Notes: generated by a model not told the origin, from the letters alone. Shown: positions 44,620 through 54,545, numbered from the stretch's first letter. The stretch: DNA of 64,000 bases from Paenibacillus sp. FSL R10-2782 (GCF_038592985.1 NZ_CP151951.1:735001-799000); one strand, 5' to 3'. Program-made: numbers and translations.

Positions 44620-45447
44620 TTAATTGGTGATCCATTCCATGAAGCGGCGGGTTTCGGTAATCGCCTGATCCAGCGGAAGGCTGCTTCCCTGGAACGGATG
44701 AACGGTATTGAAGGTATGGTTGCCCCCTTGAATTTGTACCCACTCAATATCAGGACGAACTGAGGTAAGCAGGGCAGAGCCTTCACGCAGGCGTTTGGAA
44801 TCCTCGGTACCTTGAATGAGTACGGCAGGCTGTTGGCTGTCTTTAAGCCTGTCCACGATGGCAAAGCGCTGGCGATTTTGCTCCAGATCCTCCAAAATAA
44901 CAAGATCCAGCGGAAGCTGCTGTCCGGTTCTGGCGTTGGGTACGTAGCTGCGACCCTTGGTCCGCATTTCTTCTTTTTGCGGCAAGGTGAACAGGTCCAG
45001 GTCAGTTACGCCATTCCATGAAATGACGCCTGAAACCTCTTCCGGATGATCCAGCGCATAGATGAAGCAGCTTCCCGCACCTCGGCTGTGTCCTAACAGA
45101 AACAACGGCAGTTGTCTGAACTCGTGGCGTGCTCTCAGATTTGTCAGCAATAAGTCCAAATCCTCTTGTTCCCGGCTGTAGGTGTTCCGTGCGAACTTTT
45201 CCAGCTCGGTAAAATTCGTTAGATCCTCACCTATGCCGTTATGTGAAAAGTTGAAGGTTACGACATGGTTGTCTGTGCTCAAGGCTTCTGCTATATAGGG
45301 GAACATGCCCCAATCCTTGAAGCCCTTATAGCCATGAGCAATGACGAGCAAGCTTTTGGCTGTATTTTTGGAGGGAAACCAGGAAGCCCTGATTACCGCA
45401 TCTGTACCTGCTTCCGTACCTGCTTCAATAACGAGTGATTCTGACAT
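44620..45447 (-). CDS. Alpha/beta hydrolase
   Basis: A 275-aa alpha/beta-hydrolase without a signal peptide. The nucleophile elbow is GHSRGAG, the oxyanion segment IAHGYKGFKDWG, and a C-terminal GGNHTF supplies the His. The lid includes Tyr- and Glu-rich segments. A role as esterase or dienelactone-hydrolase-like enzyme is plausible, with unknown substrate. AAGGAAGGAT precedes the ATG. It is convergent with nadE. Confidence 0.82.
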   Translation of the reverse strand: MSESLVIEAGTEAGTDAVIRASWFPSKNTAKSLLVIAHGYKGFKDWGMFPYIAEALSTDNHVVTFNFSHNGIGEDLTNFTELEKFARNTYSREQEDLDLLLTNLRARHEFRQLPLFLLGHSRGAGSCFIYALDHPEEVSGVISWNGVTDLDLFTLPQKEEMRTKGRSYVPNARTGQQLPLDLVILEDLEQNRQRFAIVDRLKDSQQPAVLIQGTEDSKRLREGSALLTSVRPDIEWVQIQGGNHTFNTVHPFQGSSLPLDQAITETRRFMEWITN

Positions 45448-45626
45448 CCTATCCTTCCTTTCTACGGGAATTTTAAATGGGCATATAAGCTAAATCAACA
45501 TTTCGCAAATAGCCTTTCTTATTTTAACATATTTTGGTGCTGATTTTACGGCTTTGCGACTCGCCATGATGTGGACACGCTGTTACAATAAGGGCAGTAA
45601 AGTATAAAAGGACGGGGAATACCCAA

Positions 45627-46031
45627 ATGATCTACGGAATCGGACATGATGTGCTGGAAATGAGCCGGATGGCTGACATATTGGCAGGCAAGCATGCAGA
45701 CGCTTTTTTAAATCGGGTGTTGACCCCGGCTGAACGCGACCTTGCTATGGAGCGAAAGGGCAGGCTGGCGGAGTTTGTAGCAGGGCGTTTTGCCGCGAAG
45801 GAAGCGATAACGAAAGCCTTCGGCTGCGGAATTGGGCAGATCATCGGGTTCGGCGATATGGATATTTTACCGGAGTCTGGGGGCAAGCCAGCGGTTTATT
45901 TGTCTGCCCCTGCGTGGCACAGACTCGGGCTACCGGGTGCGGGCGGCTCGGATTATAGCATTCACCTGAGTATTACACATCAACCCAACATTGCCTCTGC
46001 TTTTGTGATTGTTGAATATAAGGAGACGTGA
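45627..46031 (+). CDS. acpS: Holo-[acyl-carrier-protein] synthase
   Basis: A 134-aa phosphopantetheinyl transferase of AcpS type. The metal-binding GIGHDVLEMSR and the RFAAKEAITKAFG motif are intact. It converts apo-ACP to holo-ACP for fatty acid synthesis. It is followed 4 nt later by mutY, so both are probably one transcript. Confidence 0.95.
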   Translation: MIYGIGHDVLEMSRMADILAGKHADAFLNRVLTPAERDLAMERKGRLAEFVAGRFAAKEAITKAFGCGIGQIIGFGDMDILPESGGKPAVYLSAPAWHRLGLPGAGGSDYSIHLSITHQPNIASAFVIVEYKET

Positions 46032-46035
46032 TGTG

Positions 46036-47271
46036 ATGACCACCCATACATTGGAACAAAAACGTTATTTCAGCTTCGAGCTGCTGAATTGGTATACACG
46101 AAGCAAGCGGGATTTGCCGTGGCGCCGACACCGGAATCCTTTTTATATCTGGATTTCGGAAATTATGCTCCAGCAGACGCGTGTCGATACGGTGATTCCG
46201 TATTTTAACCGCTTTATTGCACGGTTTCCGACGATTGAGGCGCTGGCGGAAGCGCCCGAGGAGGATGTACTTAAGCTGTGGGAAGGGCTGGGATATTATT
46301 CCCGAGCCAGGAATTTGCAAACGGCAGCGAAACAAGTGGTTGAGCTTCACGGTGGGGAAGTACCGGATGATACGCAGGCTGTCGCCGCTCTGAAAGGCGT
46401 AGGCCCGTATACGACGGGAGCGATTATGAGCATTGCCTTCAATCGGCCGGAGCCTGCTGTGGATGGGAATGTGATGCGCGTGCTGTCGCGCTATTTCTTG
46501 ATTGAAGAGGATATCATGAAGGGTAGCACGCGAGCACATATGGAAAGTCTGGTGCGGGAACTGATCCCTGAAGGGAGAGCCTCCGACTTCAATCAGGCAC
46601 TAATGGAGCTGGGTGCGCTGGTCTGCACGCCGAAGTCGCCCCAGTGCCTGACCTGCTCGGTCATGGAGCATTGCTCAGGCCGATTGGCAGGCCGCGAGGA
46701 GACGCTGCCGGTCAAGACGAAGGCGAAGCCGCCGCGGCTGGAGCCGCGTTCCGTCGCCCTCATCGAGGGCAGCGGCGCGAACACAGGCCGCCTGCTCGTG
46801 CGTCAACGCCCGGCCAAGGGCCTGCTGGCCCGCATGTGGGAGCTGCCGCACGAGCTTGTCGGGCCGGAGGGCTACAACGGCCCGGTGCCGGATGAGCCAG
46901 CCATGGATCACCTGGCGGGTCATTTGCTGGCGGAGGGCGTGCTCGCCCGTCCGGTGCGGTTCGTACGTGAGGCGGAGCATACGTTCAGCCACATTCACTG
47001 GAACCTGCGTGTGTTCCAGTGTGAAGAGGTCGCCAGCCCTGCTGGAGAGGCTGGCGGACAGTCGCTGGCTGCCGAGCAGCGGGCAGGCTACAGCACCGAC
47101 GGTGCGAAGCCGGGTGCGCTGCTTGCGCTGGCGGAGCAGGAGGAGTGCGCGGCGCTGCCTGCGGGGTACCGCTGGATCAGCGAGGCCGATATGGACACCT
47201 TGGCGTTTCCCAAGGTGTTCCTCGATCTAATCACCGAATATTTTGCGAAGCAAAAAGGGACCTTGGTGTAG
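46036..47271 (+). CDS. mutY: A/G-specific adenine DNA glycosylase
   Basis: A 411-aa MutY that removes adenine paired with 8-oxoguanine. The catalytic Glu is in SEIMLQQTRVDTVIPYF, the helix-hairpin-helix reads LKGVGPYTTGAI, the catalytic Asp is in PAVDGNVMRVLS, and the 4Fe-4S Cys set is CxxxxxxCLTCSVMEHC. The C-terminal NUDIX-like domain is very GC-rich and has a low-complexity insertion near residues 335-375. The ATG at 46036 fits AAGGAGA. Confidence 0.94.
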   Translation: MTTHTLEQKRYFSFELLNWYTRSKRDLPWRRHRNPFYIWISEIMLQQTRVDTVIPYFNRFIARFPTIEALAEAPEEDVLKLWEGLGYYSRARNLQTAAKQVVELHGGEVPDDTQAVAALKGVGPYTTGAIMSIAFNRPEPAVDGNVMRVLSRYFLIEEDIMKGSTRAHMESLVRELIPEGRASDFNQALMELGALVCTPKSPQCLTCSVMEHCSGRLAGREETLPVKTKAKPPRLEPRSVALIEGSGANTGRLLVRQRPAKGLLARMWELPHELVGPEGYNGPVPDEPAMDHLAGHLLAEGVLARPVRFVREAEHTFSHIHWNLRVFQCEEVASPAGEAGGQSLAAEQRAGYSTDGAKPGALLALAEQEECAALPAGYRWISEADMDTLAFPKVFLDLITEYFAKQKGTLV

Positions 47272-47277
47272 GTCCCC

Positions 47278-47310
47278 AAGCTGTCGGGAGAAGTCCCGAC
47301 AGCTTTTTTT
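47278..47310 (+). terminator. Intrinsic terminator after mutY
   Basis: AAGCTGTCGGGA and TCCCGACAGCTT form a 12-bp stem followed by T7. Confidence 0.85.
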
Positions 47311-47407
47311 GTTCTTTTTTTATTCAGCCTGACATCTCATTTAAATAACGATGCATATAGGTAATACCTATCCATAGTCGTAGCCGGGTTTTAGGCTATG
47401 CCTTTAT

Positions 47408-48562
47408 CTACATCGCTTGTTCAAAAATGTCGATCACTTCTTGCTGCGTAGGTTGAATCGGATTGGTTACACCGCAGGCATCCTTGAGTGCGTTGGCGGC
47501 GAGAACAGCGAAATCTTCTCGCTTGACGCCGAGTTCTTCTAGCCCGGAAGGGATGTTGACCCGTTTAGCCAGCTTTTCAATGGCGTGCAGGGCTAGGCTG
47601 GCACCTTGCTCCGGTGTTACACCGTCCGTTTTTTCGCCAAGTGTACGGGCAATATCGGTGAGTCGTTCGGCGGAAGCCTTGGCGTTATAGCGCTCTACAT
47701 GCGGCAGCAAAATGGCGTTACAGACCCCATGCGGCAGATTATAGAAGCCACCCAGTTGATGTGCCATGGCGTGAACAAAGCCCAATCCGGCGTTATTGAA
47801 GGCCATCCCTGCGAGGAACTCGGCGTAGGCCATTTGGCTACGAGCTTCCACATCGTTTCCGTCATCCACAGCTTTGACCAGATAATCCCGAATCAGCTCA
47901 ATGGCTTTAAGCGCGCAAGCATCCGTGATCGGTGTGGCATTGGTGGAAACATAAGCTTCAATAGAGTGAGTGAGCGCATCCATCCCTGTTGCGGCAGTTA
48001 ATGACTTGGGCATAGCCATCATCAGATCAGGATCATTGACGGCAATGAGTGGTGTCGTGTGCTTGTCAACAATCGCCATTTTGATATGACGCTCTTCATC
48101 CGTAATTATACAAAACATAGTCATTTCACTAGCTGTTCCTGCCGTGGTGTTAATGGCAATCAGAGGGAAGGAAGGCTTCTCGGATTTATCCACGCCTTCG
48201 TAGTCCCCGATCTGTCCGCCGTTGGAGGCCAAAAGCGCGATTCCCTTGGCACAGTCATGCGGTGACCCGCCTCCGAGCGAAATAATAAAGTCGCACCCGG
48301 ATTGGTTCAACAGCTCCAAACCCTCATTTACATTTGAAACCGTGGGATTCGGTTGAGTGCCGCTGTATACGACGGATTTTACGTTTAGACTGTCTAACAT
48401 GCTTGTTACCTTTTTCGCAATTCCAATATCAACTAAAGGCTTATCGGTTACGATCAATGCATTTTTAAAGCCCAATTTTCCGATTTCTGTACCTGCATCC
48501 GCCAGTGCACCCGAGCCCATAAGACTCATACCCGGCATCATGAATTTGGAGGTTCCCGTCAT
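47408..48562 (-). CDS. Iron-containing alcohol dehydrogenase
   Basis: A 384-aa group III dehydrogenase. The NAD motif [14 protein letters not shown], the metal-binding [14 protein letters not shown] and [19 protein letters not shown] blocks are intact, with the three His and one Asp ligands present. The start at 48562 gives the usual family length; a longer frame to 48634 has no site. It is divergent from an AraC regulator. Substrates of related enzymes are ethanol, butanol or 1,3-propanediol; which one applies is not known. Confidence 0.92.
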   Translation of the reverse strand: MTGTSKFMMPGMSLMGSGALADAGTEIGKLGFKNALIVTDKPLVDIGIAKKVTSMLDSLNVKSVVYSGTQPNPTVSNVNEGLELLNQSGCDFIISLGGGSPHDCAKGIALLASNGGQIGDYEGVDKSEKPSFPLIAINTTAGTASEMTMFCIITDEERHIKMAIVDKHTTPLIAVNDPDLMMAMPKSLTAATGMDALTHSIEAYVSTNATPITDACALKAIELIRDYLVKAVDDGNDVEARSQMAYAEFLAGMAFNNAGLGFVHAMAHQLGGFYNLPHGVCNAILLPHVERYNAKASAERLTDIARTLGEKTDGVTPEQGASLALHAIEKLAKRVNIPSGLEELGVKREDFAVLAANALKDACGVTNPIQPTQQEVIDIFEQAM

Positions 48563-48846
48563 AAATATGCATCCACCTTTGTTATTATTTTGAGGTAAAT
48601 CAAGATATAATGATGGAATAAAAGGATCTTTCAACCATCCTTATATCCTTATCATACTGCCCTATATTGGCGGGAACTAACGCATTTTATTATAAAATAT
48701 CGTGATTTTTAAAAGGGAGCATTTTGCATAAATCCAGGGAGCGGCCTTCAATCAGCAATATAAAGATCGGAATGATTCTGTCCGCCTATATATTGTATCC
48801 ATGAGCGACTGGAATCGAATTATGCAAACTGCTGAAGGGTGAAACG

Positions 48847-49725
48847 ATGGAGCATTCCAAAACTTTAGGCGACTTTAATCGTTATAGTGAGCTGCAATAT
48901 GGATATGAAACCGAGCTGATCAGAATTTTGTATTATGATCTCCCAGAAAATTATTACGAGAAATATGCTTCATATGAATGCCCAAAGCTGTGTACGATTT
49001 TGGAGGGGAGAAAAGAAGTCAAAATTAATGAAATGGAGCGTTTTGAATACGATTCTCAGGAGATTATCCTGCTTCCTCCTCAGTCCAGCGTAGAAATGAA
49101 GATCAAAGAACAAACCAAGGCACTGGTCTTTGAATTAAGCGATCAGTTGATGGAACGGTTAAGGAACGTGGTAGAGGAGGAATTTCAGGTCCCGGAGAGT
49201 TCCCCGACTCATGCGGTGGTTCGCTGCGAGCTGAACGAAAAGGCGAATTCACTTACCGCATCTATGGAGCGGATCAAGCAATATATGGCACATCCCGTCG
49301 AAAGAAAAAATTTCCTGATTGATCTGAGCGCTCAGGAAATGGCCTATCATCTGCTACAGATGCAGGTGCTTGAGCAGAATCTGCTTACGAACCATCGGCA
49401 TCCTGTGTTTCGGGCAATCCGGGATATTCAGGAGCAGTTGCCTGGGATCAGGTATGTGAAGGATCTGGCGGATAACTATAATATGTCACATGCGAATTTC
49501 ACGAATCAGTTTAAAAAAATAACAGGATTAACCCCGCTCGACTATATTACGAATCAAAAAATGCAGCTCGCCAAGCAATGGCTCCAGCACCGGAACGTGA
49601 CAGAGGTCGCTTTTGATTTGAATTATGAGAGCGTTTCCTATTTTATCGGTCTTTTTAAGAAAAAGTACGGGGTTACACCCAAGCAATATCAGATGAGTGT
49701 GCAGCGCCAAGTTGTGGTTACGTAA
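48847..49725 (+). CDS. AraC family transcriptional regulator
   Basis: A 292-aa AraC regulator with a cupin-like N-terminal half and the double helix-turn-helix at 195-285 (DLADNYNMSHANFTNQFKK, AFDLNYESVSYFIGLFKKKYG). AAGGGTGAAACG precedes the ATG. It is divergent from the iron alcohol dehydrogenase gene (284-bp gap), the likely target. Confidence 0.87.
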   Translation: MEHSKTLGDFNRYSELQYGYETELIRILYYDLPENYYEKYASYECPKLCTILEGRKEVKINEMERFEYDSQEIILLPPQSSVEMKIKEQTKALVFELSDQLMERLRNVVEEEFQVPESSPTHAVVRCELNEKANSLTASMERIKQYMAHPVERKNFLIDLSAQEMAYHLLQMQVLEQNLLTNHRHPVFRAIRDIQEQLPGIRYVKDLADNYNMSHANFTNQFKKITGLTPLDYITNQKMQLAKQWLQHRNVTEVAFDLNYESVSYFIGLFKKKYGVTPKQYQMSVQRQVVVT

Positions 49726-49734
49726 TGTAAAAAA

Positions 49735-49787
49735 AAGTCAAGCGGCGATTCCACAGTAACCGGGGAATCGCCGCTTGGCTTTTTTTA
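49735..49787. terminator. Strong terminator between convergent AraC and sodA
   Basis: CAAGCGGCGATTCC pairs with GGAATCGCCGCTTG, with T runs on both sides. Confidence 0.85.
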
Positions 49788-49806
49788 CAGATATAGAGTT
49801 ACCAGC

Positions 49807-50421
49807 TTATTTTTTCGCTGCTGCGTAACGTTTGTTCACTTCATCCCAGTTGATGACATTGTAGAATGCTGCAATGTAATCCGGGCGTTTGTTTTGATAT
49901 TTCAGGTAGTAAGCATGCTCCCAAACGTCCAGTCCAAGTACCGGAGTCAGACCTTCGGAGATTGGGCTGTCTTGGTTAGGAGTGCTGGTGATTGCCAGTT
50001 TGCCGTCTTTGCCGACAACCAGCCAAGCCCAACCACTACCAAAGCGTGTTGTAGCTGCTTTGGTAAAATCTTCTTTGAATTTGTCATAGCCGCCCAACTC
50101 GTTGCTGATTGCTTCAGCAATAGCGCCAGTTGGTTGTCCGCCGCCGTTAGGGCCAATAACTTCCCAGAACAGGCTGTGGTTGTGGTGTCCGCCACCGTTA
50201 TTGCGAACCGCAGGGCGGATGCTTTCAGGAACGCTGTCCAGATTGGAGATCAGATCCTCCAGGCTTTTGCTTTGCAGTTCAGGAGCGCTTTCCAGAGCTG
50301 CGTTCAGGTTTGTTACATATGTGTTATGGTGACGATCATGGTGAATTTCTACTGTCAGCGCATCAATGTGCGGCTCCAGTGCGTCTTTCGCGTAAGGAAG
50401 TTCTGGTAATTGAAATGCCAT
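49807..50421 (-). CDS. sodA: Superoxide dismutase (Mn/Fe family)
   Basis: A 204-aa superoxide dismutase of the Mn/Fe family. Metal ligands are visible as His in [10 protein letters not shown], His in [10 protein letters not shown], and Asp/His in [10 protein letters not shown]. The residues favour Mn use as in Bacillus SodA, though metal choice is not certain. AGGAGGGATTTTACA precedes the ATG. A second, extended member of the family lies at 56455-57858. Confidence 0.95.
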   Translation of the reverse strand: MAFQLPELPYAKDALEPHIDALTVEIHHDRHHNTYVTNLNAALESAPELQSKSLEDLISNLDSVPESIRPAVRNNGGGHHNHSLFWEVIGPNGGGQPTGAIAEAISNELGGYDKFKEDFTKAATTRFGSGWAWLVVGKDGKLAITSTPNQDSPISEGLTPVLGLDVWEHAYYLKYQNKRPDYIAAFYNVINWDEVNKRYAAAKK

Positions 50422-50947
50422 TGTAAAATCCCTCCTGATTATATGGTTTGGGTAAGGTATTCCTATGTAATAATACCCTCTACAGTTATATTAAACCGCA
50501 TTCAGGCTATTTTATCAACATTTTTGTTTGTAAAATAGCAAACTGGGCAATACGACCTGGTAGCTATCATGTCCAAAAACCCGCTTGGAATACATGATGT
50601 ATAGGTAATAAAAGGAAAATTATGCAGCCCAAAAATGTAAACGCTTCATATATAGCGCTTACATGAGAAAAAGGGATGTATTCCTTCTAAAAGTGTGGTT
50701 TAATGTTCAAGGAAGCAGAAATTTCGGCTTTTTTGTCGACTGCTATATCTTGTCATGTCTGCGGATATGACGAATTTGAGGGAATTCACCCTTTTCCTGT
50801 TCTTCAATTCATATATAGCAGATCGTTTGCATTTTTATCATAATGCCTTGTGATTAACACTATGCTAACAACTTTAAGGATTTATGTAAAAATGACGGTG
50901 CTGTCTCAATTTGTTTTATTAAGCTTACGAAAAGGGAGATATTACTT
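50422..50947. other. Long intergenic region between sodA and an acetyltransferase gene
   Basis: About 526 bp, AT-rich, should hold both divergent promoters. An 11-bp inverted repeat at 50635-50664 (next entry) and a near-match to an 0A box at about 50734 (TTTGTCGAC) are present. No gene was found. Confidence 0.5.
50635..50664. repeat. Inverted pair of cre-like sites
   Basis: ATGTAAACGCT and AGCGCTTACAT are inverted with one mismatch and 8 nt between. Each arm resembles the cre consensus half, one mismatch off. The target and binding protein are not known. Confidence 0.35.
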
Positions 50948-51373
50948 ATGCACGTTCGTTCCTTTCAATTGAGTGATGTGAATCCAGTAATGGGACTCAT
51001 GCAGGTTGCCTTGTCTGAGGAGTGCTACAAAGAGACGGTGGGTGCTTTTGCCCGTCAGCTTTCGTGGGATTCCGGCTTGATCGTTGTTGCAGAAGAGGAT
51101 GATGAGCTGGTTGGCGCCCTGATCGGCACGATTGATCAGAATCAGGGTTGTTATTATCGTATTGCTATTCACCCGGATCATCGTCGGATGGGAATTGGCA
51201 AATCGCTTGTGGAGTTCATGGAGCAGCGTTTTCAGCAACGTAAGGTTAGTCGCATCTGGGTAGCCGGAGACAAGCACAACAGCGCGGCCATGCCTTTGTA
51301 TGAAGCGATGGGTTATGGGGCAAACCAGATTTTGCAGGCTTTTCAGCAGCTCAGTATTTTGGCTCCTCATTAA
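50948..51373 (+). CDS. GNAT family N-acetyltransferase
   Basis: A 141-aa acetyltransferase with acetyl-CoA site HPDHRRMGIGKSLVEFMEQR. AAAGGGAG lies upstream. It is a single-domain member of a very large family, and its substrate is not evident. It precedes the signal peptidase gene after a 130-bp gap. Confidence 0.87.
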   Translation: MHVRSFQLSDVNPVMGLMQVALSEECYKETVGAFARQLSWDSGLIVVAEEDDELVGALIGTIDQNQGCYYRIAIHPDHRRMGIGKSLVEFMEQRFQQRKVSRIWVAGDKHNSAAMPLYEAMGYGANQILQAFQQLSILAPH

Positions 51374-51503
51374 TCAGCAATGGATATAAAGAGAATCGAA
51401 TATTTTCAAAGCTAATACTTCCATTTAAAGCATATCTGAGTAACCGTTGCAATCGGGTACGGGATATGCTTTTCTATTTATAACAGGGTTGAGGAGGTTT
51501 AAT

Positions 51504-52088
51504 ATGCACACACTGGCTCCTTCGTCAGGCCCGCTTCCTACGCCGGAAACGTCCAAGCATACTGGTCGTTGGAGTTATATACGCGATTGGCTGGTGACTC
51601 TTCTGATCGCGATGACCATCTTGCTGCTGCTGAATCTGTTCGTGTTTAATTTGTCTACGGTCAGGGGACATTCCATGCAGCCGACGCTGATGGAAAGTCA
51701 GCATTTGTTCGTTAACAAGCTGGTTTACAATTTTCATGATCCAGGCAGGGGGGACATCGTGATCCTACAGGATCCCGACTCCAAGCCGTCCAGCCCGAGA
51801 TTTTTAGTGAAAAGAGTCATAGGTACTCCCGGGGATGTAATCCGGGTTGAGCATAATCATTTATATGTGAACGGCGAGCTGCAAAATGAGCCTTACACCG
51901 ACTCAGAGATTGAGGATGGTGATTACGGTCCTTTTACAGTGGAGCCGGGACACTTTTTTGTCATGGGCGATAACCGACACGCCGAGGGCAGCAAGGACAG
52001 CCGATATTTTGGCAGCATTAAATCTCAGGATTTGCTGGGGCGTGCGGAGCTTGTATTTTGGCCGATATCCGAGTGGAAGTGGCTGTAG
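51504..52088 (+). CDS. Signal peptidase I (type I, P-type)
   Basis: A 194-aa membrane-bound type I signal peptidase, with one N-terminal helix near 30-52. The catalytic Ser is in GHSMQPTL and Lys in FLVKRVIGTPGD; the later GDNRHAEGSKDSR box is present. It removes signal peptides of exported proteins outside the membrane. The ATG at 51504 follows GAGGAGG. Bacillales usually have several paralogues; this is one of them. Confidence 0.92.
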   Translation: MHTLAPSSGPLPTPETSKHTGRWSYIRDWLVTLLIAMTILLLLNLFVFNLSTVRGHSMQPTLMESQHLFVNKLVYNFHDPGRGDIVILQDPDSKPSSPRFLVKRVIGTPGDVIRVEHNHLYVNGELQNEPYTDSEIEDGDYGPFTVEPGHFFVMGDNRHAEGSKDSRYFGSIKSQDLLGRAELVFWPISEWKWL

Positions 52089-52188
52089 AGAAAGTATAGT
52101 CTGTATGCTAAAAATCAATGCGGAACGCGTGCCAATCGTCAGGACCATGACGGGGCAGGCGGTGACCGATCAGGAAAGGAAGAGAAGT

Positions 52189-52626
52189 ATGAAAGAAGTG
52201 ATGGTATATACCGACGGCGCTTGTTCGGGCAATCCCGGCCCTGGGGGCTGGGGCGTCGTTTTGCTATATGGAGAGCATCGCAAGGAGCTGTCCGGGGCCG
52301 AAAAAATGACGACAAACAATCGTATGGAGATAAAGGCCGTGATTGAAGCGCTCAAGCTGCTCAAGGAGCCTTGCCATGTCAAGGTGCACAGTGACTCCGC
52401 CTATGTCGTAAACTGCTTCAAACAGGGCTGGATTAAGAATTGGCTTCGTAACGGCTGGCGTAACAGTAAAAATCAGCCCGTTGAAAACAAGGAGTTATGG
52501 GAAGAACTGTGGGAACTGATGAGCAAGCATGAGGTAGAGTATGTGAAGGTCAAAGGTCACAGTGACAACGAGCTGAACAATCACTGTGATTTTTTGGCGA
52601 CCAGCGCTGTTAAAAATTTACGGTAG
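52189..52626 (+). CDS. rnhA: Ribonuclease HI
   Basis: A 145-aa type 1 ribonuclease H. The catalytic residues are Asp in YTDGACSGNPGPGGWG, Glu in NNRMEIKAV, Asp in HSDSAYV and the last Asp after KGHSDNELNNHCD. It cuts the RNA strand of RNA-DNA hybrids. The ATG at 52189 follows AGGAAAGGA; the frame opens farther upstream, which is likely noncoding. It is 90 bp before the queG fusion. Confidence 0.92.
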   Translation: MKEVMVYTDGACSGNPGPGGWGVVLLYGEHRKELSGAEKMTTNNRMEIKAVIEALKLLKEPCHVKVHSDSAYVVNCFKQGWIKNWLRNGWRNSKNQPVENKELWEELWELMSKHEVEYVKVKGHSDNELNNHCDFLATSAVKNLR

Positions 52627-52657
52627 CATCTGCTGAACTAATCTGTTGAAATTTGAG

Positions 52658-52686
52658 ATATGAGGATTTTGCAAAAAACCTCATAT
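52658..52686. repeat. Hairpin with a 16-mer shared with 62958-62973
   Basis: ATATGAGG and CCTCATAT are inverted around TTTTGCAAAAAA. The sequence TGAGGATTTTGCAAAA recurs at 62958 near another palindrome, both with ATATAAGTG beside it. It overlaps the gap between rnhA and queG, where it may act as a weak terminator. Confidence 0.4.
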
Positions 52687-52715
52687 AAGTGATATGAAAG
52701 AGAGGTGAGTATCGG

Positions 52716-54440
52716 ATGCAACGCGGACAGACACCAACGGCTGCCGGAACCGCTTTGGCTTGGGCCTCGCTCAAGCAGGAGATTATCGAAGCCGCTCCGG
52801 GGCTGGGCATCGACTCCATCGGGTTCGCATCCGCCGATCCCTTTCTGTCTCTGAAAGCAATATTGGAGGAGCATCGTGCCAAAGGCTATGAATCCGGTTT
52901 TGAGGAGCCGGACATTGATAAACGGATCTACCCGGAGCTGTACGGTTCGCAGCCTGCATCCTTGATTGCCATTGCGGTGGCTTATCCTTCCAAAATGAAG
53001 GACCCGCCGAAGTCGGATAAAGGCAAGTACCGTGGCATCTTGGCGCGTTCCGCCTGGGGTAAGGACTACCACATGGTGCTGCGCGAGGCGATGGAAAAGC
53101 TGGAGGCTTTTATAGGTGAACGGGTTCCCGACGCGATTATGAAAAATATGGTGGATACCGGGGAGCTATCAGACCGGGCTGTTGCGGAGCGGGCGGGTAT
53201 TGGCTTTAGCGGCAAAAACACGATGATGATTTCACCGACACTGGGATCATGGATTTATCTTGGTGAGCTGCTGACGAATATCCCTTTTCAGCCAGATGAG
53301 CCGGTGACGGACGGTTGCGGGGAGTGTACCAAATGCCTGGATGCGTGCCCTACGGGTGCGCTTGTCGGGCCGGGGCAGCTCAATGCCCAGCGATGTGTGT
53401 CCTTTTTGACGCAAACGAAAGGCTTTCTGGATGAGGAATTTATGCTGAAAATCGGGAACCGGTTGTACGGATGTGATACCTGCCAAATCGTATGTCCCAA
53501 AAATCGGGGCCTCAACTGGGATCATCATCCTGAGCTTACACCCGATCCCGAAATTGTGAAGCCATTGCTGCTGCCGTTGCTGGAGTTGAGCAATCGTGAA
53601 TTCAAAAAGAGATTTGGTCAAAGTGCGGCAGCCTGGCGGGGAAAGAAGCCGATTCAGCGCAATGCAGTTATTGCGCTCGGCAATTTCAAGGATATTAGCG
53701 CCGTGCCCAAGCTGACGGAGGTTCTGTTGGATGATCCGCGTCCTGAGCTTCGGGGTACGGCAGCATGGGCTTTGAGCCGAATTGGAGGAAAAAACGCAAT
53801 GACAGCGATCAAGCAAGCATCTGAGAAGGAACAACATGAGCAAGTACGTGAAATGGTCGCGCAGGCGCATTCCAAACTTGAGGAACGAGAACAGGCTGAG
53901 CAGCAACAGGTCTCAGAAGTAACGGTTCAGGGACCGACTACGATTTATTATGATGAAATAGAGACACCCGTAGGTATTTTGACGCTGTGTGCAACGGATC
54001 GGGGGCTATGCCGGATTGATTTTGGCGTTTTTCATGCGAAGGAGGCGCTGCTTCAGCAATGGGCACGTACATGGATCGGGGAATATGTCTATGTGCAGGA
54101 GCCGGAAAAGCTGCGTGAGGCTGCCGATCAACTGCGTGAGTATTTTGCCGGGAAACGACGGGATTTCACTGTGGCCTATGATTTGAGGGGCACCCCTTTT
54201 CAGGAGCAGGTATGGCGTGCGCTTCAAAATATTCCGTATGGGCAAAGCGTGTCCTACAAGGATATCGCGGAGTCAATTGGCAGAGCCAAGGCGGTACGTG
54301 CGGTCGGAGGAGCGAACAACAAAAATCCGTTGCCCATTCTGATTCCATGTCACCGGGTATCGGGTGCAAACGGGAGCTTGGTTGGATATGCAGGAGGGCT
54401 GCCGATCAAGATGAAGCTACTGGATTTGGAGAAGGAATGA
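52716..54440 (+). CDS. queG: Fusion: epoxyqueuosine reductase QueG with O6-methylguanine-DNA methyltransferase
   Basis: A 574-aa chain. Residues 1 to about 400 are QueG: a cobalamin-binding reductase with two 4Fe-4S motifs (CGECTKCLDACP, CDTCQIVCPKN), the GELSDRAVAERAG active-site block and a HEAT-repeat end. Residues about 410-574 are an Ogt-type methyltransferase with the suicide Cys545 in ILIPCHRVSGANG and PFQEQVWRAL. A Gln/Glu-rich linker (about 385-405) joins them. QueG does the last step of queuosine in tRNA; Ogt repairs alkylated DNA. Queuosine enzymes are neighbours (folE at 54852). Confidence 0.9.
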   Translation: MQRGQTPTAAGTALAWASLKQEIIEAAPGLGIDSIGFASADPFLSLKAILEEHRAKGYESGFEEPDIDKRIYPELYGSQPASLIAIAVAYPSKMKDPPKSDKGKYRGILARSAWGKDYHMVLREAMEKLEAFIGERVPDAIMKNMVDTGELSDRAVAERAGIGFSGKNTMMISPTLGSWIYLGELLTNIPFQPDEPVTDGCGECTKCLDACPTGALVGPGQLNAQRCVSFLTQTKGFLDEEFMLKIGNRLYGCDTCQIVCPKNRGLNWDHHPELTPDPEIVKPLLLPLLELSNREFKKRFGQSAAAWRGKKPIQRNAVIALGNFKDISAVPKLTEVLLDDPRPELRGTAAWALSRIGGKNAMTAIKQASEKEQHEQVREMVAQAHSKLEEREQAEQQQVSEVTVQGPTTIYYDEIETPVGILTLCATDRGLCRIDFGVFHAKEALLQQWARTWIGEYVYVQEPEKLREAADQLREYFAGKRRDFTVAYDLRGTPFQEQVWRALQNIPYGQSVSYKDIAESIGRAKAVRAVGGANNKNPLPILIPCHRVSGANGSLVGYAGGLPIKMKLLDLEKE

Positions 54441-54545
54441 GGACAGGCATTTGCAAATTGTGATTTGCTAGCTGTCCCATGTTTTGCTATGATAGGTTCG
54501 TGTATAACAAGAGGTTTCATATAAATATACAGAGGTGACGACTTC

